From NCBI RefSeq assembly GCF_004912195.1, contig NZ_STGW01000011.1, positions 22,029 to 86,028 on the forward strand: a DNA stretch of 64,000 nt, in the 5' to 3' direction. The translations under genes were made by a program, and so were the position numbers. The notes below the pieces were generated by a model, which saw only the letters and a list, made by a program, of their open reading frames with translations, had not been told where the DNA came from and made no database searches. The stretch is from Nocardioides caeni. Lineage in GTDB: Bacteria; Actinomycetota; Actinomycetes; Propionibacteriales; Nocardioidaceae. Of the stretch, positions 35,523 to 44,313 are shown piece by piece (position 1 is the first letter of the stretch; every line of letters starts with the position of its first letter).

Positions 35523-35541
35523 CTCGCCAAACGGGGGCGAG
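35523..35541 (-). terminator. Small hairpin after dnaB
   Basis: CTCGCC and GGCGAG form a 6-base-pair stem with a 7-base loop, immediately after the dnaB stop codon. No T-run follows on the minus strand, so termination here is only possible. Confidence 0.3.
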
Positions 35542-38500
35542 TCAGTGCGCCATGTCCACGAAGCGCGAGTAGTGGCCCTGGAAGGCCACGACGATGTCGC
35601 GGGTGGCGCCGTTGCGGTGCTTGGCCACGATGAGGTCGGCCTCGCCGGGGCGCTGGGACTCCTTCTCGTAGACGTCGTCACGGTGGAGCAGGACGACCAT
35701 GTCGGCGTCCTGTTCTATGGAGTTGTGGAGGGCGATGCCCTCAGCGACGAAGTTGTGGACACCGAGGACCGTTGCGTCGTAGACGGGCTGCTCGCCGATC
35801 GGCTCGATCGACTTGATGCTGTCCCAATAGACGTCGTTGGTTGCCATCAGCGCCAGATCGTTGTCACCAAGGATCGCGGCAACATTGAACAATCGCTGAC
35901 GGCCGGGTGGACGAGTCATGACGGCACCTCGCTCAGCTCCAATGGACGCCAGCTCGACGTCTGCGTGGGGGAGTTTCACCATGGCGGTCCGCACGTCGTC
36001 CCAGACCTCAACGGGCACCGTGTCGGCTCCCGGGCGTGGCGTGACTCCTTGCAGGAACTCAGTCAGCTCGAGGGCCGCGTCTTCACGGCCGCCGGAGACT
36101 CCGACGTCCGCGAGGAACCTCAGTTGGTTCTCTGCCCCGCTGACGTGGACCTGGAAGCCCTTCCGGTATCCCTGCTTCTGATTGGTTGTCACCCGCGTGA
36201 AGACATTGAACCGAAGGAGCAAGCGGGCGACGTCGTCGGCAAGGCGGCGACTGGTGGTGGCGTAGAACACCGTTCCCCTGTCCCTCTTCGACCCCAGGTG
36301 CACGCAGCCGTCGGTCGCCCACAAGCTGCGCAGGAACAGCGCCAGCTGATCCTTGGGCAGTGAGAAGACCCAGTCGGGCACGAACTTCTCGTGGGACCGC
36401 AGGCCGAACAGGCCCATCCCATCAAGCCACTTCGCGATCGGATTCCGCTTGCCATGGGTCAGGCGGTACGGCGCAGGGAGCCGAAGCGTCGTCACCCGGG
36501 CAGCGGGGTACTCGTCCCGCACCGCAGTAATTCCGAACAGCTGACGCGCGGCCCACGCCACGGTCTCGAGGTTGTGCTCGTCAATCGACGCGTAGCGGAT
36601 GGGCTGACGCTTCACGAACGATCCGTCACCGATCAGGTGTCCCAACAACACGATCTCGTTGGGATCCCGCGGCATGATCTCCAACGGCGGCGGGACATGG
36701 CGGATCGCTCCCACCCGGCTGCCGACCTCGAGCTCGGCCAGCGGCATCCAGCCGTCGTAGGTGAGGAACGGGTGGTTGCCCGTCGCCTGCACCCGTCGGC
36801 CCGACGCCAGCGTGACCTCGTAGACCGCCTTGGTGCCGCTCGGGAACGCGTGGGTGAGGGTCCGCGGGACCAGCTTGAGCCGGTCGTCGAGGGCCCAGAC
36901 GGGGACGTCGGTGGCACCGGTCTCCATCAGCTCACCGATCGTGATCTCGGCGTTGGTGTCCGCGCGAAGGAGCCGGGTCTCAGCGGTCACACAGCCCGAC
37001 TCGCGAAGGTCGCTGACCGCAGGCCGCTTGTCGGAGCGCTGCTCGGGACCACGGTTGAGCTGCGAGAGCGCGATGACCGGGATCTCGAGCTCCTTCGCCA
37101 GCAGCTTGATCTGACGGGAGAACTCCGAGACCTCGAGCTGGCGGGACTCGACCTTCTTGCCCGAGCTCATCAGCTGGAGGTAGTCGATCACCATCAGCTT
37201 GAGGTCGTGCTTCTGCTTGAGCCGCCGCGCCTTGGCGCGGATCTCGGTCATCGTCATGTTGGGCGAGTCGTCGATGAACATCGGCGCCGCCGACACCTTC
37301 GCGACGTGGCGGGCCAGCCGGTCCCACTCCTCAGTGCCCATCTTGCCGTTGCGGATGTGGTTGAGCGGGATCCGCGCCTCGGCCGACAGCAGACGCATGA
37401 CGATCTCGGCGCGCGTCATCTCGAGGCTGAAGAAGGCGGCGGTGAGGTTGTTGTGGATCGCGGCCGCGCGGCAGAAGTCGAGTGCCAGCGTCGAGTTGTG
37501 GGTCGGGATCATCGACCGACCGGCGAGGTAGAGGTGGTCGTCGTTGTCGACCTGGACGCACCGCACGGGGACCGACGCCACGGGGCGGACAGCGACGACG
37601 TAGCGGCGACCGACCCGGGAGGTGCTCTTCGGGCGGTGCTCCTTGTGGAGCATGGCCTTGCGATCCAGCAAGAACACGTCGTCGACCGTGGAGAAGTTCA
37701 GGTTGTAGGCCATCGAGGACGCCTCCGAGCGCCCCTTGACCGGCTTGCGGGCCACTCCACAGCGATACCCAAGACTCACGACGAGCTCGTGGACGTCGCG
37801 AGCCAACTGAGCGCTGGTGGTCGTGAACTGGACGGCACCGGTCTGACGGGACACCGTGCCATCGGTGTCCAGCAGGCCGGCGAGCAGCGCGCGCCGGTCC
37901 TCCTCACTCGCACGCAGGTACGGGGTCGGGATGTGCTTGTCTCCGAGCACGCCGGTGGTACGGAGCAACGCTGTGAAGGAGCCGTGGTCGAGATAGCACT
38001 CACGACACTGCCACGACTCACCAGAAGCGGGGCGACCGCAGTCCGGGCAGTTCATTCGATCGGGGTGGGCTCCCTTGTTGCGGACACCACACATCCGACC
38101 GCAGGTGTACACATTGGGGTGACGAGCCTCGAAGATCGAGCCACACACGTCGCACTCGCGCAGCAACGGCTCGCGCGGCGGCAGCTGCAGGGAATACAGC
38201 ATCCCCCCGCGCGAGGAGCAGCGGATGCCGAGGCCCTCGATGCGCATGGGAATCTCATCGGTCTCCGAGGTGAGTCGCGCCCCGTCGCTGTGACCGTCGC
38301 CCAGCCAGGCGCCGAGCACGTAGGCCGGGATCGGCAGATCACCGCTCAGCCCGTCCAGGGCGCCGGCGTTCAGGACCGCGTGATTGGCGCGCTGGTCGGC
38401 GCCGATCCGCACGGACCGCGCCATCTCCTCCGTCGTCACGACGGCTGCGTGGATGCGCTGTGTGCGCGACCGGTTGTACTGACGATCCGCGGCCCACTTC

Positions 38501-39459
38501 GACTTGCGCGCGGCCCTGGTCTCGGTCAACCACTGGTGCTGGGCGTCCGCGACGATCGTGGAGCCGTCGGAGAACTCGACCTCGAAGCAGGGTCGGTCGA
38601 CCAGGACCTCGGTCGCAGCGACCACTCGGGTGGGGCGGCCCTCGGCGTCATACAGCAGGTCGCCGACCGCGACGTCGCCCATCGTGGTCCAACCCGACGG
38701 CGTGGGCAGCGGGGTGTCGAGGGCCAGCGCCTTGCCCATGGCGGGACGGGCCGCGACGACGATCATCTGGCCCTTGTGGAAGCCGTTGGTCAGCTCGTCG
38801 AAGTCGGCGAAGCCGGTCGGGACGCCGTAGATCCCGGCCTCACGGTTCTCGATCGCCTCGATCTCGTCGAGGACCGCGTCCATGATGTCGCTCAGCGGCG
38901 CGTAGTCCTCGGACTTCTTGCCGTCGGTGACCTTGTAGATCTCCGCCTGGGCCTCGTTGACGATGCCCTCGACCTCGCCCTCGCCGGCGTAGCTGATCTG
39001 CACGATCTTGGTGCCGGCCTCGACCAGGCGGCGCAGGATCGCCTTCTCCCGGACGATCTCGGCGTAGAAGCCGGCGTTGGCGGCGATGGGCACGTTGGCG
39101 GCCAGGGTGTGGAGGTACGACGCGCCGCCGATCCGCTGCAGCTCGCCGCGCCGGCCGAGCTCGTCGGCCACGGTCACCATGTCGGCCGGCTCGCCGCGAC
39201 CGTAGAGGTCGAGGATCGCGTCGTGGATCGCCTCGTGGGCAGGGCGGTAGTAGTCGACGCCGCGGACCGACTCGACGACGTCGGCGATGGCGTCCTTGGA
39301 GATCAGCATCGCGCCGAGCACGGACTGCTCGGCCGCCATGTCCTGAGGAGGGGTCCGGCCGCCGGTGGGAGCCTCGCCCGGCGCGTGGGCCGCCGGCCCG
39401 TCGCCCCACTCGGACGGCGGCTCGGAGGACCAGGACGGCTGGTCGTCGGTGAGGCTCAC
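35542..39459 (-). CDS. dnaB: Replicative DNA helicase DnaB with two inteins
   Basis: This 1,305-residue precursor splices to a 469-residue DnaB. The extein shows the N-terminal DnaB domain (PPQDMAAEQSVLGAMLISKDAI), Walker A (ARPAMGK/STLALDF), Walker B (LKLMVIDYLQLM) and the C-terminus (SIEQDADMVVLLHRDDVYEKES). Intein 1 (residues 244-655) splits the P-loop between GK and S, and intein 2 (823-1246) follows DLRESG. The unspliced protein cannot be active, since the ATP site is interrupted. The GTG at 39459 follows AGGAG by 11 bases; GTG at 39486 and ATG at 39534 are alternatives. A cluster of DnaA-box-like sequences lies upstream. Confidence 0.93.
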   Translation of the reverse strand: MSLTDDQPSWSSEPPSEWGDGPAAHAPGEAPTGGRTPPQDMAAEQSVLGAMLISKDAIADVVESVRGVDYYRPAHEAIHDAILDLYGRGEPADMVTVADELGRRGELQRIGGASYLHTLAANVPIAANAGFYAEIVREKAILRRLVEAGTKIVQISYAGEGEVEGIVNEAQAEIYKVTDGKKSEDYAPLSDIMDAVLDEIEAIENREAGIYGVPTGFADFDELTNGFHKGQMIVVAARPAMGKALALDTPLPTPSGWTTMGDVAVGDLLYDAEGRPTRVVAATEVLVDRPCFEVEFSDGSTIVADAQHQWLTETRAARKSKWAADRQYNRSRTQRIHAAVVTTEEMARSVRIGADQRANHAVLNAGALDGLSGDLPIPAYVLGAWLGDGHSDGARLTSETDEIPMRIEGLGIRCSSRGGMLYSLQLPPREPLLRECDVCGSIFEARHPNVYTCGRMCGVRNKGAHPDRMNCPDCGRPASGESWQCRECYLDHGSFTALLRTTGVLGDKHIPTPYLRASEEDRRALLAGLLDTDGTVSRQTGAVQFTTTSAQLARDVHELVVSLGYRCGVARKPVKGRSEASSMAYNLNFSTVDDVFLLDRKAMLHKEHRPKSTSRVGRRYVVAVRPVASVPVRCVQVDNDDHLYLAGRSMIPTHNSTLALDFCRAAAIHNNLTAAFFSLEMTRAEIVMRLLSAEARIPLNHIRNGKMGTEEWDRLARHVAKVSAAPMFIDDSPNMTMTEIRAKARRLKQKHDLKLMVIDYLQLMSSGKKVESRQLEVSEFSRQIKLLAKELEIPVIALSQLNRGPEQRSDKRPAVSDLRESGCVTAETRLLRADTNAEITIGELMETGATDVPVWALDDRLKLVPRTLTHAFPSGTKAVYEVTLASGRRVQATGNHPFLTYDGWMPLAELEVGSRVGAIRHVPPPLEIMPRDPNEIVLLGHLIGDGSFVKRQPIRYASIDEHNLETVAWAARQLFGITAVRDEYPAARVTTLRLPAPYRLTHGKRNPIAKWLDGMGLFGLRSHEKFVPDWVFSLPKDQLALFLRSLWATDGCVHLGSKRDRGTVFYATTSRRLADDVARLLLRFNVFTRVTTNQKQGYRKGFQVHVSGAENQLRFLADVGVSGGREDAALELTEFLQGVTPRPGADTVPVEVWDDVRTAMVKLPHADVELASIGAERGAVMTRPPGRQRLFNVAAILGDNDLALMATNDVYWDSIKSIEPIGEQPVYDATVLGVHNFVAEGIALHNSIEQDADMVVLLHRDDVYEKESQRPGEADLIVAKHRNGATRDIVVAFQGHYSRFVDMAH
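35722..36993 (-). mobile_element. DnaB intein 2 (class 1, LAGLIDADG)
   Basis: This 424-residue intein begins with Cys1 (CVTAETRLL) after RESG and ends VHNFVAEGIALHN before Ser+1 (SIEQDAD), the same insertion site used by cyanobacterial and Rhodothermus DnaB inteins. Block B has TGNHPFLT with the splicing His. The homing endonuclease carries two LAGLIDADG-type helices (VLLGHLIGDGSF; FLRSLWATDGCV). It looks complete and probably active in splicing. Confidence 0.9.
37495..38730 (-). mobile_element. DnaB intein 1 (class 3, Ala1, LAGLIDADG plus Cys clusters)
   Basis: This 412-residue intein begins with Ala rather than Cys/Ser (ALALDTPLPTPSGW) and ends MIPTHN before Ser+1. The class 3 WCT triplet is present: Trp67 (QHQW), Cys391 (VRCVQVD) and Thr410 (PTHN). 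In class 3 inteins the internal Cys starts splicing. The endonuclease has LAGLIDADG helices (VLGAWLGDGHS; LLAGLLDTDGTV), and between them eight Cys in CDVC, CGRMC, CPDC and CREC pairs, suggesting two zinc-binding DNA-recognition fingers. Confidence 0.88.
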
Positions 39460-39613
39460 GGGCCTGACATCTCCTGACTCGGTCACGGACGGGGCGCCGC
39501 CACGGGCGCCGTGGGATCGTCGTACGGTGACCATCTTGTCGACGGGTCCGACCCAATCCCCGTCGTGCAACCTAGGGGCGGGAACGGGTCACTGGAAAGC
39601 CGTCGCCGACGGG

Positions 39614-39893
39614 TTATCCACAGGGCGTGGGGATAAGCAGGGCGAAGACGTGGACGACACGCGGCAACGATGTGCACCGGCTGGGGAGGAAGCTGTGGAA
39701 CTCGCGGCGAAGGACGCTCTGAAAGTGGCTGTGACCTGCAGTAACGCAGGTGCACAGCTGTGGATCGGAAATTTCTCGGACCGAGTTCCGTTCACTTTGC
39801 CGTCATCGTCTCGCCACGCCCGGTCCGCCCGATCCGGTGTCATCCCTCATCCCCGAGGTGAGTGTTTCCACAGGTGAGCCCAGGTTTTCCACC
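39614..39893. promoter_or_regulatory. DnaA-box-like cluster in the dnaB/MATE divergent gap
   Basis: The 464-base gap holds no credible gene. It contains TTATCCACA (39614-39622, a perfect DnaA box) and TGGGGATAA (39628-39636, reverse-strand TTATCCCCA). Weaker forms are TGTGGAA (39694-39700), TGTGGATCG (39759-39767), GTTTCCACA (39864-39872) and TTTTCCACC (39885-39893). This suggests DnaA control of dnaB, or DnaA titration; origin function is not shown. Confidence 0.5.
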
Positions 39894-39923
39894 GCTCCGC
39901 TCCGGCCTCCCGCAGGACCGCCG

Positions 39924-41288
39924 GTGAGCAACCGCGCCCTGGACCGCGAGATCGCCCGCCTCGCCGTCCCCGCCTTCCTCGCTCTCGTGGCCGAGCCACT
40001 CTTCCTCCTCGGCGACGCGGCCGTCGTCGGCCACCTCGGCACCGCGGAGCTCGCCGGCCTCGGCATCGCCGGCACGGTCGTCTCGACCGTGGTCGGCCTG
40101 TGCGTCTTCCTCGCCTACGGCACCACCGCCGGGGTCGCCCGTCAGCTCGGCGCGGGCCGGCAGCGCGACGCGCTCGCCCAGGGCGTCGACGGGCTCTGGC
40201 TCGCCCTCCTGATCGGGCTCCCCGTCGGCCTCGCCTGCACCCTGCTCGCCACTCCCCTCGTGGACCTGTTCGGCGCGTCGAACGACGTGGCCGAGGCCGC
40301 CACGACGTACCTCCGGATCGCGGCCGCCGGCATCACCCCACTCCTCCTCGTCCTCGCCGCGACCGGCGTGCTGCGCGGCCTGCAGGACACCCGCACCCCC
40401 TTGCTCGTCGCCATCGGCGGCAACGTCGCCAACCTCGCCCTCAACGTCCTCCTCGTGTACGGCGGAGGGCCGGTCCCCGCACTCGGGATCGCCGGCTCCG
40501 CGCTCGGGTCGGTGGTCGCCCAGCTCGCGATGGCGCTGGTGCTGGTCGTCGTGGTGCTGCGCGCGGCCCGGAGGGAGGGGGCAGGCCTGCGCCCGCACGT
40601 GCCCGGCATCCGTGCGGCGGCCCGAGCCGGCGTACCCCTGCTCGTGCGCACCCTGACCCTGCGCGCCTCGCTGCTCGTCACCACCTATGCCGTGGTGCAC
40701 GCCGCCGGCACCACCCCCCTCGCCACGGGCGCCAGCAACTCCGACGCCACCGCGATCGCCACCCACCAGCTGGCCATGACGCTGTGGATCTTCCTGGCCT
40801 TCGTGCTCGATGCGATCGCGGTCGCTGCCCAGGCGATCACCGGACGCCACCTCGGCGCGGGCGACGCCGAGGCGACCCGGGCCGTGACCCGCCGGATGGT
40901 GCGGTGGGGGGTGGTCAGTGGCGTCGTCACCGGCCTCGGGCTCGCTGCGACGAGCCCGTGGATCGGCGCGCTGTTCACCCCCGACGAGGTGGTCCGCGAC
41001 GCCCTGGTGCCGGTGCTGGTGGTCGCGGCCCTCGCCCAGCCCGTGGCGGGCATCGTCTTCGTGCTCGACGGGGTGCTGATCGGCGCGGGCGACGGTCGCT
41101 ACCTGGCCTGGGCCGGGCTGGTCGTGCTCGGCGGCTACGCTCCGGTCGTGCTGCTGACGAGTGCGCTGGGCGCCGGACTGCCGTGGCTGTGGGCCGTCTT
41201 CGGCGTGCTCTTCATGGGCGGGCGGATGGTGACCCTGGTCCGCCGCGCCCGCGACGACGCGTGGCTCGTGACCGGGGCGGGCGCATGA
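39924..41288 (+). CDS. MATE-family efflux transporter
   Basis: This 454-residue membrane protein has 12 helices in two halves and typical MATE text (REIARLAVPAFLALVAEPLFLLGDAAVVGHLGTAELAGLGIAGTV; LRGLQDTRTPLLVAIGGNVANLALNVLLVY). MATE proteins export cationic drugs using H+ or Na+ gradients. The GTG at 39924 follows AGGA by about 6 bases. A MATE gene next to dnaB/rplI is a conserved actinobacterial arrangement as I recall it. Its stop overlaps the next gene by 4 bases. Confidence 0.92.
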   Translation: MSNRALDREIARLAVPAFLALVAEPLFLLGDAAVVGHLGTAELAGLGIAGTVVSTVVGLCVFLAYGTTAGVARQLGAGRQRDALAQGVDGLWLALLIGLPVGLACTLLATPLVDLFGASNDVAEAATTYLRIAAAGITPLLLVLAATGVLRGLQDTRTPLLVAIGGNVANLALNVLLVYGGGPVPALGIAGSALGSVVAQLAMALVLVVVVLRAARREGAGLRPHVPGIRAAARAGVPLLVRTLTLRASLLVTTYAVVHAAGTTPLATGASNSDATAIATHQLAMTLWIFLAFVLDAIAVAAQAITGRHLGAGDAEATRAVTRRMVRWGVVSGVVTGLGLAATSPWIGALFTPDEVVRDALVPVLVVAALAQPVAGIVFVLDGVLIGAGDGRYLAWAGLVVLGGYAPVVLLTSALGAGLPWLWAVFGVLFMGGRMVTLVRRARDDAWLVTGAGA

Positions 41289-41863
41289 AGCCGCTCTACT
41301 GGATCGCGATCGGCCTGATCGTCGTCGTGTTCACCGGCGCCCCCGACGACAAGTGGGACGTCGCGGAGATCGTCGGCAACGCCTTCGTCCTCATCGGCTG
41401 GGTGCAGCTGTCGCGCGCCCTGCCGGACCTCCCCCTGCGGCTGACGCTGTCCTACCTCGCGGTCCTCGCCCTCGTCGTCGCCGCCGCGACGAGCCCTCCC
41501 GACGCGCGGGCGTGGCTCGACGACGCCGAGCCGGCCGTCGTCTGGGCCTCCTCGCTGCCCGCCCTCGGCTTCCAGGCGGTCCTCTGCCATGCCCTCGCAG
41601 GCCGGGCGCAGGCGCGGCGGGTGCGCAGCGGCGTCTGGTGGCGGATCGCCGAGGTCGCGATCGTGCTGGCCCTGGTCGCCAACCCGCTCGCTGACGGCGC
41701 GGGCTGGACCTGGCTGAAGGACATCGGGATCGGAGCGGTCGGCCTCGCCGGCGTCCTGCTCGTCATCATCCTCTGCATCGCCCACGGCCCGGCGACCTGG
41801 GCGGGCGGCCCACCGCCGCCACCCGAACCCGCCGAACCCGCCGAACCCGAGAAGCAGACCTGA
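41285..41863 (+). CDS. Hypothetical membrane protein coupled to MATE gene
   Basis: This 192-residue protein has about five membrane helices (LYWIAIGLIVVVFTG; LTLSYLAVLALVVAAA; VWASSLPALGFQAVLCHAL; WRIAEVAIVLALVANPLA; GIGAVGLAGVLLVIILCIAH) and a proline-rich tail (PPPPPEPAEPAEPEKQT). I recognise no family. The ATG at 41285 overlaps the MATE stop by 4 bases, so the two are co-translated. A family A palindrome begins right at its stop codon. Confidence 0.65.
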   Translation: MKPLYWIAIGLIVVVFTGAPDDKWDVAEIVGNAFVLIGWVQLSRALPDLPLRLTLSYLAVLALVVAAATSPPDARAWLDDAEPAVVWASSLPALGFQAVLCHALAGRAQARRVRSGVWWRIAEVAIVLALVANPLADGAGWTWLKDIGIGAVGLAGVLLVIILCIAHGPATWAGGPPPPPEPAEPAEPEKQT

Positions 41864-41926
41864 CGTCGTCCCGTGCAGATCGGTCGTCGTCACCGCAGGA
41901 ACACGACCGATCCGCACGGGACGACG
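41864..41926. repeat. Dispersed palindrome, family A copy 3
   Basis: Two 24-base arms (41864-41887 and 41903-41926) match at 23 of 24 positions around a 15-base loop; the arms begin CGTCGTCCCGTGC and end GCACGGGACGACG. This is the most perfect of three copies. It lies between convergent genes, starting 1 base after the upstream stop codon and ending 5 bases before the lipoprotein stop, consistent with a bidirectional terminator. Confidence 0.88.
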
Positions 41927-41931
41927 CGCGG

Positions 41932-42591
41932 TCAGCCCTGCAGGTTGGAGAGCACCAGCTGGGCCAGCTGAGCAGCCTGCTGACGCGGGTCGCCCTCGTA
42001 GTCGACGCCGTCCTCGTAGTCGAGCTCGACCTCGACGAGCACCTCAGCGGTGCAGGCGCGCAGGTTGCCCGCGAAGTTCGGCGGGTTGCTGACCTTCCAC
42101 CAGCCCTGGTCCGCACCCGCGACGTCGTCGACGGGCTCGACGACGCCATTGATGTCGGAGGGCATCGGGCAGGTGAAGTCGCCCTTGGTGAAGTCGTCGG
42201 GGAAGGTGAGCTTCACACTCACCTCGACGAGGTCCTCGGCCTCGAAGGAGCAGTTGTCGCTCTGCCAGTCCAGGTCGCCCTCCGAGGTGGCCCCGCCGCC
42301 CTGCTCGGCCGGCTCGAACGCGACACCCATCGCCTTGGCGACGTCGTCGCCGGTGATCAGCGTGCACGCCGCCGGTACGACGGGCACGGGCTCGGTCTCG
42401 ACAGGCGTGCTCGCCGACTCCGTCACCGTCGCGCTGGTCGGGTCGGAGGCGGCCGGCGTGCTCGGGGTGGGCGTCGCCGCGGTCTCCTCGGGGTCGTCCT
42501 CGCCGCACGCGGCCAGCACGGGCACGAGGAGGAGGGCCGCGACGGGCAGCAGGCGGCGGACAGGGGGGCGTGCGGGCACGGTGAACGGCAT
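41932..42591 (-). CDS. Secreted lipoprotein, possibly DUF3558-like
   Basis: This 219-residue lipoprotein has a signal peptide with lipobox LAAC (cleavage before Cys about residue 29), a Thr/Pro/Ser-rich linker and a globular domain with paired Cys (AACTLITGDDVAKAMG; DNCSFE; TCPMP; ACTAEVLVEVELDYE). The CTLITGDDVAKAMG start is reminiscent of DUF3558-type mycobacterial lipoproteins; the function is unknown. The ATG at 42591 has AGGAG 8 bases upstream. It lies downstream of rplI on the same strand beyond a terminator. Confidence 0.72.
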   Translation of the reverse strand: MPFTVPARPPVRRLLPVAALLLVPVLAACGEDDPEETAATPTPSTPAASDPTSATVTESASTPVETEPVPVVPAACTLITGDDVAKAMGVAFEPAEQGGGATSEGDLDWQSDNCSFEAEDLVEVSVKLTFPDDFTKGDFTCPMPSDINGVVEPVDDVAGADQGWWKVSNPPNFAGNLRACTAEVLVEVELDYEDGVDYEGDPRQQAAQLAQLVLSNLQG

Positions 42592-42623
42592 GGGGAAGCT
42601 CCTGGTCAAAGGGGAAGTTCCCC

Positions 42624-42662
42624 AAAAATGCCACGTGGCCAGCCCCCGAGGGGGCCGGCCAC
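42624..42662 (-). terminator. Intrinsic terminator after rplI
   Basis: On the minus strand, GTGGCC and GGCCAC enclose CCCCC and GGGGG (42635-42662), giving a strong hairpin. It is followed within a few bases by TTTTT (42628-42624 read on the minus strand). This is a textbook rho-independent terminator ending the rpsF-ssb-rpsR-rplI operon. Confidence 0.8.
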
Positions 42663-42676
42663 GCCGAAGGTCTTGA

Positions 42677-43123
42677 TCAGGCAGGGATGACGTTGAGCGT
42701 CACCGCGGCCGAGACCTCGTCGTGCAGCTTGACCGAGACCGCGTGGCTGCCCAGCGACTTGATCGGGTTGCCGAGGACGATGGTCCGCTTGTCGATCGCC
42801 TCGCCGGCGGCCTCGCCGAGCGCCGACGCGATGTCGGCGGTGGTGACCGCGCCGAACAGACGGCCGCCCTGGCCCGCCTTCACCTTGACGTCGACAGCCT
42901 TGCCCTCGAGCTTCGACTTCAGCTCGGCGGCGTGGGCGTCGTCGCGGACGGCACGCGCTGCGCGGGCCGCCTTGATCGAGTCGGCCTGGGCCTGGGCGCC
43001 GCGGGTCCAGCGGATCGCGACGCCGCGGGGGATGAGGTAGTTGCGGCCGTAGCCGTCCTTGACCTCCACCACGTCGCCAGCGGCGCCGAGGTTCTCGACC
43101 TCCTGGGTCAGGATGATCTTCAT
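42677..43123 (-). CDS. rplI: 50S ribosomal protein L9
   Basis: This 148-residue protein has the L9 N-terminal domain ([36 protein letters not shown]), the connecting helix and the C-terminal RNA-binding domain ([16 protein letters not shown]). Length is normal. It is the last gene of the rpsF-ssb-rpsR-rplI cluster, 30 bases after rpsR, and is followed by a strong terminator. Confidence 0.98.
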   Translation of the reverse strand: MKIILTQEVENLGAAGDVVEVKDGYGRNYLIPRGVAIRWTRGAQAQADSIKAARAARAVRDDAHAAELKSKLEGKAVDVKVKAGQGGRLFGAVTTADIASALGEAAGEAIDKRTIVLGNPIKSLGSHAVSVKLHDEVSAAVTLNVIPA

Positions 43124-43153
43124 GGGTTCAGTTCTCCTGTTCTACCGAGGTGC

Positions 43154-43390
43154 TCAGCGGCCGCTGGAGGTGTAGGGCAGCAGCGCGACCTCGCGAGCGT
43201 TCTTCACCGCCATGGCGATGTCACGCTGGTGCTGGACGCAGTTGCCGGTCACCCGACGGGCGCGGATCTTGCCGCGGTCGGAGATGAACTTCTTCAGAAG
43301 GTTGGTGTCCTTGTAGTCGACACCGGTGGCCTTCTCCTTGCAGAACTGGCAAACCTTCTTCTTCGGCTTGCGGACGACTGCCTTCGCCAT
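43154..43390 (-). CDS. rpsR: 30S ribosomal protein S18
   Basis: This 78-residue S18 contains the RNA-binding core ([48 protein letters not shown]). The N-terminus has CQFC, and with GNC and QHQ nearby it looks like a zinc-binding (C+) form. Many actinobacteria also carry a C- paralogue under zinc control; none is in this window. It lies between ssb and rplI. Confidence 0.97.
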   Translation of the reverse strand: MAKAVVRKPKKKVCQFCKEKATGVDYKDTNLLKKFISDRGKIRARRVTGNCVQHQRDIAMAVKNAREVALLPYTSSGR

Positions 43391-43470
43391 TGTGGTGCTC
43401 CTCCTCAGAGCCCGGCCGCGTCAGTCAACGCTGGCCGGAATGGTTGGGAATGGGTGATGCCAAGCAGATG

Positions 43471-43527
43471 GATCTCGATACGCGGGTTCCGGCTTCGCGA
43501 GCTCAGCCGGACCGCTACTCGATCTCC
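43471..43527. repeat. Degenerate family B element between rpsR and ssb
   Basis: GATCTCGATACGCGGG near the start and CCGCTACTCGATCTCC at the end resemble the right-hand half of the family B repeats (GTCTCGATACG ... CTACTCGACGA), but no matching left half is present. It sits in the 181-base gap inside the ribosomal-protein/ssb cluster, where the genes are normally close. Confidence 0.6.
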
Positions 43528-43571
43528 CCGCCTGTTCCGCTGCTTCGCACGCTCAGCAGCGGGGCGTTGAA

Positions 43572-44165
43572 TCAGAAGGGGGGCTCGTCGCTGCCGACAC
43601 CCGGGGCACCCCAGGGGTCGTTGGCCTGGCCGCCACCGGAGTTGCCGCCACCGGGGTTGCCGCCGCCGTAGCCGCCGCCTCCCTGGTTGCCGCCACCGGA
43701 CGCCCACGGGTCGTTGCCCGCAGGCCGGCCGCCACCGCCGCCACCGCCGGAGTTGCCACCGCCGCCGAAGCCTCCGCCGCCGCCCTGGCCGCCGCCGGAG
43801 CGGCTGGCGCGGGTGACCTTGGCGGTGGCCCAGGTGAGCGACGGGCCGATCTCGTCGACCTGCAGCTCGTTGACGGTGCGCTTCTGGCCCTCACGGTCCT
43901 CGTAGGACCGCGACACCAGTCGACCCTGCACGATGACGCGCATGCCCTTCTGCAGGGACTCCGCGACGTTCTCCGCGGCCTGACGCCACACCGAGCAGCG
44001 CAGGAACAGGGTCTCCCCGTCCTTCCACTCGTTGGTCTGCCGGTCGAACTGACGCGGGGTCGACGCCACCGTGAAGTTGGCAACCGCGGCGCCCGACGGA
44101 GTGAAGCGCAGCTCCGGGTCGTCGGTCAGGTTGCCGATAACGGTGATGACGGTGTCGCCTGCCAT
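43572..44165 (-). CDS. ssb: Single-stranded DNA-binding protein
   Basis: This 197-residue SSB has the OB fold ([70 protein letters not shown]). A Gly/Asn/Pro-rich tail follows, ending in the acidic tip DEPPF that recruits replication and repair proteins. It lies between rpsF and rpsR as in other actinobacteria. Confidence 0.98.
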   Translation of the reverse strand: MAGDTVITVIGNLTDDPELRFTPSGAAVANFTVASTPRQFDRQTNEWKDGETLFLRCSVWRQAAENVAESLQKGMRVIVQGRLVSRSYEDREGQKRTVNELQVDEIGPSLTWATAKVTRASRSGGGQGGGGGFGGGGNSGGGGGGGRPAGNDPWASGGGNQGGGGYGGGNPGGGNSGGGQANDPWGAPGVGSDEPPF

Positions 44166-44313
44166 GGGTGTCTCCTGGTGAGGTGGGTGCAGATGCCTGC
44201 CCGGCTCAGGACCGGGCGATGGCCCCCATCGTGTCGTGGACCGCCGACGCTGAACAGCGCTGGTCCACAGGCACGGGGATCCTGCTGTGCCGTCTGGGTC
44301 GACCGAGGTCGAA

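Noticed and set aside
36391..39477. A 1,028-codon open frame on the plus strand opposite dnaB
   Set aside because: It has no recognisable domain and mirrors the codon bias of dnaB and its inteins.
39614..39893. The DnaA-box cluster as the chromosomal origin
   Set aside because: dnaA and dnaN are not adjacent and most boxes are degenerate; a regulatory role is the safer reading.
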